NCBI GenBank assembly: GCA_040403535.1
Contig: JBBAKL010000087.1
Location: 1-12,639 of the forward strand
DNA length: 12,639 bases
Direction: 5' to 3'
Origin: JAHEYG01 sp040403535
Lineage (GTDB): Bacteria; Bacteroidota; Bacteroidia; B-17B0; Aurantibacillaceae
The notes under the pieces are model-generated. The model was not told the DNA's origin. It was given only the letters and a program-made list of their open reading frames with translations, and did no database searches. Shown piece after piece: positions 6,173 to 12,639 of the stretch (position 1 is its first letter; each line of letters begins with the position of its first letter). The translations under genes and the position numbers were made by a program.

Positions 6173-8608
6173 ATGAAACAGCTTTTCGTTATAGTCTTAA
6201 CCCTATTTTCGTTTGCTCTTAAAGCACAGGATCAGAAAAGCATTCACGCAGTACGTACTTCACACCCACCTGTTATAGATGGATTACTTAACGACAGTTG
6301 CTGGATATTTGCCGATGTTGCCACCGATTTCATTCAACGTGATTTACATCCGGGCCTACCCTCAGAACAAAAAACGGAAGTGCGTTTTTTATACGACGAT
6401 GATGCGATTTATATTAATGCATTTTTGTATGAAGTTTCGGCCGATAGCGTTTTACATGAGCTCAGTACGCGTGATAGTGAAGCCAACGCTGATTTATTTG
6501 GTGTTTTTTTTGATACTTATAATGATGATATCAATGCTTTCGGTTTTTTTGTAACAGCAGCCGGAACTCAAATAGATGCCAGATACAGCAGCGAAGGACA
6601 GGATTTTGACTGGAATGCTGTGTGGATAAGCGCTGTTAACGTTACAGAAAAAGGCTGGGCAGTAGAAATGAAAATCCCCTACTCTGCTCTTAGATTTAGT
6701 GCCAAAGAAGAACAAATGTGGGGATTTAACGTGGTGCGTAAAATCCGACGTTTGCGTGAAATGTCATTCTGGAACCCGATTGATCCAAAAATAAATTCAA
6801 CGGTACGTCAATTCGGCCACATTACCGGATTAAAAAACATTAAACCACCATTACGTTTGTCAATTACACCTTATGTAGCAGGCATTCTGAATAACTATCC
6901 TTACAATGAGCCCGGAGTAAAAAACACAACTTACAATATGAGTGGTGGTCTGGATTTAAAATATGGTATTACGGATGGTTTTACGTTGGATATGACATTG
7001 GTTCCGGATTTTAGTCAGGTACAAAGTGATAATCAGGTTTTAAACTTATCGCCATTTGAAGTACAATTTCAGGAACGCCGTCCGTTTTTCACTGAAGGCA
7101 CCGAATTGTTTAACAAAGGAGGTTTGTTTTATTCAAGACGTGTTGGTGGTTTACCAATGGATTATTATAATGCTTATAGTCAGTTAAAACCAGGAGAGAA
7201 AATTATCAAAAACCCGTCACAAACCAATTTGTTTAATGCAACTAAATTATCAGGAAGAACTTCCTCTAAATTGGGAATAGGTGTTTTTAATGCCATATCA
7301 GGAGAAACTTATGCAGTTGCTTCAGATAGTTCTGATAACACACGGAAAATATTAACCAGCCCACTTACCAATTACAACATAGTTGTTTTTGATCAGGCTT
7401 TAAAAAACAACTCTTACGTAACGTTAATTAACACCAATGTAACGCGTGATGGACATTACTACGATGCAAATGTTACCGGCGCGGGTGCAGATTTTAACAA
7501 CAAAAGCAATACATACGGTGTTTATGCATACGGCATGATGAGTCAGCGATTTCATCCCGATAGCGCAGAGTCTGATAAGGGTTATAGTGCCGGTTTAAAC
7601 TTTGGTAAAAGAGGAGGGAATTTTAAATGGGCATATAATGCAACCATTAACACAAACAGATATAATCCGAATGATTTAGGAATACAGTTTATGAATAACA
7701 ACATTGATATGGGAATAGAACTTGCATACAATGTTTACAAGCCATTTTGGAAATTAAACAATGCCTTTAACACCTTAAATTTTGTTTATCAACGCATGTA
7801 CAAACCCGATGCCTTTGCCAATTTTGGCATTGCAGGAAACAGCATCACTACCTTTTCAAAGCGCTTTTTAACGGTTGGAATACGTTACGGACTGGAACCA
7901 ATTATTACGTATGACTATTATGAACCGAGGGTTTTCGGAAGGTACTACACCTTCCCTACCAATTACAGAGGCGGAGGGTTTATTTCAAGTGATTACAGGA
8001 AGCGTGTTGCGATCGATATATCAACCAATGTAAGGGTATTTAATGAAAACAACCGAAAAGAAACCGATTTGTATATTTCACCTCGTTGGCGTGTTAACAA
8101 TAAACTATCTTTTATATACGAAACTTACGTACAGGAAAAACTGGACGATATCGGTTTTGCCAATTATGATTACTCAAGCGATTCGATAACATTTGGAAGG
8201 CGTCATATGCAAACCGTTAGTAATACATTATCAGGCGTGTATAAATTCACCAATAAAATGTCATTATCTATACGTGGACGTCATTATTGGTCAAAGGCCA
8301 ATTATCACCGTTATTATCACTTAGAGGAAAACGGCAGTCTTACACCTTTCAATTTCAGTGGTGACAATAACGTAAACTTCAACGCCTTTAATATTGACGT
8401 AGTGTTTTTCTGGCAATTTGCGCCTGGAAGCGAATTAAATATTGTTTGGAAAGACGCTGTTTTAAAAAGAGAAAGCAACATTATCAATAACTATTATAAA
8501 AACATGGAAAGTTCCATTAACTCACCTCAAAACAATACAATTTCCATTAAAGTACTCTATTATCTGGATTATGTGATGGTAAAAAAGGCATTACGCCGGA
8601 AGAAATAG
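6173..8608 (+). CDS. DUF5916 family protein with N-terminal CBM9-like domain, predicted outer membrane
   Basis: An 811-residue exported protein of unknown function. I chose the ATG at 6173, not the upstream in-frame TTG at 6110, because MKQLFVIVLTLFSFALKAQ is a complete signal peptide that would otherwise be buried. After it comes a CBM9/DOMON-like beta-sandwich (about 25-225): the PPVIDGLLNDSCW motif (32-44), then EVRFLYDDDAIYINAFLYE, and later MKIPYSALRF (166-175). The rest is the DUF5916 region, marked by PDFSQVQSDNQ (278-288) and ERRPFFTEGTELF (301-313), followed by about 500 residues of alternating polar/aromatic strands (YGVYAYGMMSQRF, LYISPRWRV, SIRGRHYWS) that look like an outer-membrane beta barrel. 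No type IX C-terminal sorting domain is evident; the end is a strand plus a basic tail, VKKALRRKK. CBM9-like domains bind glycans in other proteins, so a role with polysaccharides or surface glycans is possible but unproven. No SusC/SusD or glycosidase genes are nearby. Confidence 0.88.
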   Translation: MKQLFVIVLTLFSFALKAQDQKSIHAVRTSHPPVIDGLLNDSCWIFADVATDFIQRDLHPGLPSEQKTEVRFLYDDDAIYINAFLYEVSADSVLHELSTRDSEANADLFGVFFDTYNDDINAFGFFVTAAGTQIDARYSSEGQDFDWNAVWISAVNVTEKGWAVEMKIPYSALRFSAKEEQMWGFNVVRKIRRLREMSFWNPIDPKINSTVRQFGHITGLKNIKPPLRLSITPYVAGILNNYPYNEPGVKNTTYNMSGGLDLKYGITDGFTLDMTLVPDFSQVQSDNQVLNLSPFEVQFQERRPFFTEGTELFNKGGLFYSRRVGGLPMDYYNAYSQLKPGEKIIKNPSQTNLFNATKLSGRTSSKLGIGVFNAISGETYAVASDSSDNTRKILTSPLTNYNIVVFDQALKNNSYVTLINTNVTRDGHYYDANVTGAGADFNNKSNTYGVYAYGMMSQRFHPDSAESDKGYSAGLNFGKRGGNFKWAYNATINTNRYNPNDLGIQFMNNNIDMGIELAYNVYKPFWKLNNAFNTLNFVYQRMYKPDAFANFGIAGNSITTFSKRFLTVGIRYGLEPIITYDYYEPRVFGRYYTFPTNYRGGGFISSDYRKRVAIDISTNVRVFNENNRKETDLYISPRWRVNNKLSFIYETYVQEKLDDIGFANYDYSSDSITFGRRHMQTVSNTLSGVYKFTNKMSLSIRGRHYWSKANYHRYYHLEENGSLTPFNFSGDNNVNFNAFNIDVVFFWQFAPGSELNIVWKDAVLKRESNIINNYYKNMESSINSPQNNTISIKVLYYLDYVMVKKALRRKK

Positions 8609-8651
8609 CGGAATAATGATCTATTACGTTTTCTGAAACCAATTAATCATT

Positions 8652-8659
8652 TACTTTTG
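8652..8659 (+). promoter_or_regulatory. Candidate -7 element for queG
   Basis: TACTTTTG is an exact match to the Bacteroidota -7 consensus TAnnTTTG and ends only five bases before the queG GTG. No clean TTG is present at the expected -33 distance; the nearest candidate is the TTCTG around 8631-8635. If used, transcription would start at or within a few bases of the start codon, leaving an almost leaderless message. Confidence 0.4.
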
Positions 8660-8664
8660 TTTAA

Positions 8665-9588
8665 GTGAACAGAATTAAAAATACTGCAATTATTAAAGAA
8701 GAAGCCAAAAGACTTGGTTTTTCATTTTGCGGTATCAGTAAAGCGGAGTTTTTAAGTGAAGAAGCGCCACGTTTAGAGAATTGGCTTAAAAACAACATGC
8801 ACGGCCAGATGGATTACATGGCCAATCATTTTGACAAACGCCTTGATCCAAGATTATTGGTTGAGGGTTCTAAGTCTGTAGTTTCATTATTGTATAATTA
8901 CTACCCGTCACAAAAGCAAACAGAAAACGCTCCTAAGCTCTCGAAATACGCATTTGGAGACGATTATCATAACGTTATCAAAAACAAACTTAAAGAGTTC
9001 GTAAATGCGTTGAAAGAAAGGATTGGCGAAGTGAACGGCAGGGTTTTTACTGATTCAGCTCCAGTTATGGATAAAGCCTGGGCGAAGAAAAGCGGATTAG
9101 GGTGGATTGGCAAGAACAGTAACTTAATTAACAAGCAACAAGGCTCATTTTTCTTTATTGCAGAATTAATTATTGATTTAGAATTAGAATACGACGGTCC
9201 GATCCAGGATTACTGCGGTACGTGTACGCGCTGTATCGATGCATGTCCTACTGAAGCTATTGTTGCGCCTTATATTGTAGACGGAAGTAAATGCATTTCT
9301 TATTTGACAATTGAATTAAAGGAAAACATACCATTGGAGTTTAAAGGCAAAATGGATAATTGGGCATTTGGGTGTGATGTATGTCAGGATGTTTGTCCTT
9401 GGAATCGATTCAGTGTGCCACATAAAGAACCATTATTTGAAAACACAAACGGTTTGCTGGATTATACTGAAAAAGAATGGATGGAAATGACGGAAGAAGT
9501 TTTTGGTAAAGTGTTTAAAAACTCAGCGGTAAAGAGAACAAAGTATAAAGGAATGAAACGGAATTTGGAGTTTATTAAATTGGTTTAA
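8665..9588 (+). CDS. queG: Epoxyqueuosine reductase QueG
   Basis: The 307-residue product is a cobalamin-dependent iron-sulfur enzyme that reduces epoxyqueuosine to queuosine in tRNA anticodons, the last step of that modification. Features: N-terminal cobalamin-binding module starting with the helix and strand EAKRLGFSFCGISKA (13-27); the HFDKRLDPRLLVEGSKSVV segment (55-73); the TDSAPVMDKAWAKKSGLGWIGKN segment (129-151), which carries the family's conserved active-site aspartates; and a double [4Fe-4S] ferredoxin-like region with C184, C187, C190, C194 (CGTCTRCIDACP), C210, and C237, C240, C244 (CDVCQDVCPWN). Length is right for a version without the longer C-terminal HEAT-repeat region seen in some QueG proteins. 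The start is GTG: an in-frame TAA lies immediately before it, and the next ATG would delete the conserved N-terminal strand. It is probably a single-gene unit, ending at a bidirectional terminator. Confidence 0.96.
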   Translation: MNRIKNTAIIKEEAKRLGFSFCGISKAEFLSEEAPRLENWLKNNMHGQMDYMANHFDKRLDPRLLVEGSKSVVSLLYNYYPSQKQTENAPKLSKYAFGDDYHNVIKNKLKEFVNALKERIGEVNGRVFTDSAPVMDKAWAKKSGLGWIGKNSNLINKQQGSFFFIAELIIDLELEYDGPIQDYCGTCTRCIDACPTEAIVAPYIVDGSKCISYLTIELKENIPLEFKGKMDNWAFGCDVCQDVCPWNRFSVPHKEPLFENTNGLLDYTEKEWMEMTEEVFGKVFKNSAVKRTKYKGMKRNLEFIKLV

Positions 9589-9592
9589 AAAC

Positions 9593-9621
9593 AAAAAACC
9601 CCGATTGAATCGGGGTTTTTT
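9593..9621. terminator. Bidirectional terminator between queG and gldN
   Basis: A perfect 13-bp inverted repeat, 9593-9605 pairing with 9609-9621, has a 3-base loop. The GC core CCCCGA/TCGGGG is flanked by six A on one side and six T on the other, so a U-tract follows the hairpin whichever strand is transcribed. It starts 4 bases after the queG stop and ends 9 bases from the gldN stop, serving both convergent units. Confidence 0.95.
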
Positions 9622-9630
9622 AATTTTAAT

Positions 9631-10485
9631 TTAGAAGTGCCATAAGTCGTGCTCCCATTTAAAGATATCATTCTTTACACGGTCTGATTCTAACAATTGA
9701 TCTATACCGGAAGTGTAATCACTAAATTGCCTGTCGTAAACGTTAGTCTCTTTGAAAACTGAACTAGAGAATTGACGTTTCCAAAACACATCTTCAAAAG
9801 TACGACGCTCAGAATCATTCTTAGGATTATAAACTTCGTGCTTTGCAAAATAAAGACGGCACGCCGGAAAATAAACCCAAAACAAATCCTTTAATCCACC
9901 TTTTTCTTCATCTCTCTTTAAAAACTGAATACCAAGAATTCGTACTTCCAACACTGATTTTTGTTTATCAAAAAACCAATCTTCCTTTAATCGCAATACC
10001 TGACATTCTCTAAGAACTCCTAAAGAATCACAACTCCATCTTTTAGTTATAACTTCTTCGCCATTTTCGTTGTAATTTGATTCTTCAATTGAATCACAAG
10101 TAGAAAATTTACCACGAACATCAGAAAGCTCTAACTGAGCAAGGAAATCTTCATCTTTAAAAGCAAGTATTTGACCAGAACTAGCATATTTAGCAATAAC
10201 CCTTAATAAAGAGAGACGGCCATTGTTCGATGCGTCAAAATTAATTGGGTAATACAAAGGTTGATTGATTTTTTCACGTAAATCAATTTCTCGCCATACG
10301 CGTTTTTCCCAAACTACATCCCCTTCACGAAGATGGGTGTAAGGAATAAAACGGCGATAATTTGCGTTTTCCTTATCATAAATACCATCACGGTAATCAC
10401 CAGGCGTAAAAACACCAGGCTGTGCGTTGATATTAGATACCGCCATTAAAAAAGCGATAAATAACAGGTATGTAGCTTTTTTCAT
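9631..10485 (-). CDS. gldN: Type IX secretion / gliding motility protein GldN (PorN)
   Basis: The 284-residue product has a signal peptide (MKKATYLLFIAFLMAVSNINA, cleavage expected before Q22). The mature part shows GldN family segments: GDYRDGIYDKENANYRRFIPY (29-49), EGDVVWEKRVWREIDLREKINQPLYYP (54-80), a late FWVYFPACRLYFAKHEVYNPKND block (202-224), and FEDVFWKRQFSS (230-241). In characterised systems GldN/PorN forms, with the lipoprotein GldK/PorK, the large periplasmic ring under the outer membrane and is contacted by the tip of GldM. Loss of it blocks type IX secretion. Four cysteines (C130, C152, C161, C209) sit in the mature domain. It starts 5 bases after gldM and is the last gene of the block, ending at the bidirectional terminator. 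Only one copy is seen here; some gliders carry a second paralogue, GldO. Confidence 0.96.
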   Translation of the reverse strand: MKKATYLLFIAFLMAVSNINAQPGVFTPGDYRDGIYDKENANYRRFIPYTHLREGDVVWEKRVWREIDLREKINQPLYYPINFDASNNGRLSLLRVIAKYASSGQILAFKDEDFLAQLELSDVRGKFSTCDSIEESNYNENGEEVITKRWSCDSLGVLRECQVLRLKEDWFFDKQKSVLEVRILGIQFLKRDEEKGGLKDLFWVYFPACRLYFAKHEVYNPKNDSERRTFEDVFWKRQFSSSVFKETNVYDRQFSDYTSGIDQLLESDRVKNDIFKWEHDLWHF

Positions 10486-10490
10486 ATAAC

Positions 10491-12146
<1,656 letters not shown>

Positions 12147-12205
12147 TTTATAATTCTTTTATATAAAAATTAAACTTAAATTAATTTGAATTAAGCTATA
12201 ACCAC

Positions 12206-12223
12206 TAATTGCAAAAGCAATTA
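12206..12223 (-). repeat. Inverted repeat / hairpin in the gldL-gldM gap
   Basis: TAATTGC (12206-12212) and GCAATTA (12217-12223) form a perfect 7-bp hairpin with a 4-base loop, starting 7 bases after the gldL stop codon. On the transcribed minus strand no T-run follows immediately, so it does not look like a normal terminator. It could stabilise or mark a processing site in the gldL-gldM message. No convincing promoter is visible in the remaining gap, although a one-mismatch -7 element (TAAGTTTA) occurs closer to gldM. Confidence 0.55.
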
Positions 12224-12230
12224 ATTGTTA

Positions 12231-12639
12231 TTAGCCTTTATAATTCATAGCATTTAACATATTGCCATAAATAGTATTTAAGGCAGTTAAGTTATTTGAC
12301 AAGGTAGACATTTCCTGACGGTACTTACGAGTATCTTCAACAGAATCATTTAAGTTCTTCATTAAGTCAGCTAAACCATCATAGAATTGGTTAGTAGCAC
12401 TTAAATGATCTTTAGATCCTTGTAATTGTAATTCGTAAGATGCATTTAATGCAGATAAATTCTTAGCTACTTTATTTAATGATTCGCCAATTGAATATCC
12501 GGCATCATTTGAATTTGCTAAATCTTCCATAGAAGAAGCAGCTTTTTGATAAGTATCAGCTAAAGTAGAAACACTTTTTGAAGCAGATTTTACGCTATCA
12601 ACATACTCATTAGTTGCAGCAGTAGCGTTGCTGATATCA
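12231..12639 (-). CDS. gldL: Type IX secretion / gliding motor protein GldL (PorL), C-terminal part
   Basis: An open frame runs from the right edge to the stop codon at 12231 and encodes the last 135 residues. It is entirely open upstream of the internal ATG at 12530, so the gene continues beyond the window. The fragment is a low-complexity, Ala/Ser/Asn-rich helical region, for example NATAATNEYVDSVKSAS, LNKVAKNLSALNASYELQLQ, and the ending LNTIYGNMLNAMNYKG, matching the cytoplasmic coiled-coil tail of GldL. The two N-terminal transmembrane helices, with the glutamate that makes the motor proton-responsive, lie outside the window. Identification rests on this tail and on its position directly upstream of gldM and gldN, the conserved gldKLMN order; gldK would be expected further to the right. 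Confidence 0.92.
   Translation of the reverse strand, partial: DISNATAATNEYVDSVKSASKSVSTLADTYQKAASSMEDLANSNDAGYSIGESLNKVAKNLSALNASYELQLQGSKDHLSATNQFYDGLADLMKNLNDSVEDTRKYRQEMSTLSNNLTALNTIYGNMLNAMNYKG

Noticed and set aside
6279..6715. Open frames of 91 codons (plus) and 73 codons (minus) inside the DUF5916 gene.
   Set aside because: Out-of-frame shadows of a clearly conserved coding region.

Overview
The window is AT-rich chromosomal DNA from a member of the Bacteroidota. The clearest evidence is the adjacent gldL-gldM-gldN genes at the right end, which encode core parts of the type IX secretion / gliding machinery, a system confined to this phylum. Also typical are a DUF5916 outer-membrane-type protein, a folK / deoxynucleoside kinase pair beside a long-form sppA, absence of strong Shine-Dalgarno sequences, and a few matches to the Bacteroidota -7 promoter element TAnnTTTG. 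I cannot place the organism below phylum level from sequence reading alone.

Layout, left to right. Positions 1-133 hold the N-terminus of a universal stress protein on the minus strand, running off the left edge. clpB (313-2910, minus) is a complete disaggregase gene with a strong terminator at 227-257 and its own upstream promoter region. Next come a deoxynucleoside kinase gene and folK (3068-4166, minus), which are separated by one base and form an operon. A 70-bp divergent gap separates folK from sppA (4237-6033, plus), which ends in a terminator. The DUF5916 gene (6173-8608, plus; start corrected from an upstream TTG) and queG (8665-9588, plus; GTG start) follow. A bidirectional terminator at 9593-9621 separates queG from the convergent gldN-gldM-gldL block (9631 to the right edge, minus strand, transcribed gldL to gldM to gldN).

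How the genes work together: most are housekeeping genes without a shared pathway. ClpB and the stress protein relate to protein and general stress, FolK to folate synthesis, the kinase to nucleotide salvage, SppA to removal of signal peptides and membrane protein fragments, and QueG to the last step of queuosine tRNA modification. GldL and GldM form the inner-membrane proton-driven motor of the type IX system, and GldN is part of the periplasmic ring it contacts. The DUF5916 protein is predicted to be exported and to sit in the outer membrane; its function is unknown.

I found no CRISPR array, tRNA, rRNA, insertion sequence, phage gene or broken gene, and no stretch over 300 bases lacks a gene. 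I do not see a convincing new multi-gene system. The observations worth checking are small: the clpB promoter architecture, a possible leaderless queG message, a hairpin between gldL and gldM, cysteine- and glycine-rich features of GldM, and the DUF5916 protein.
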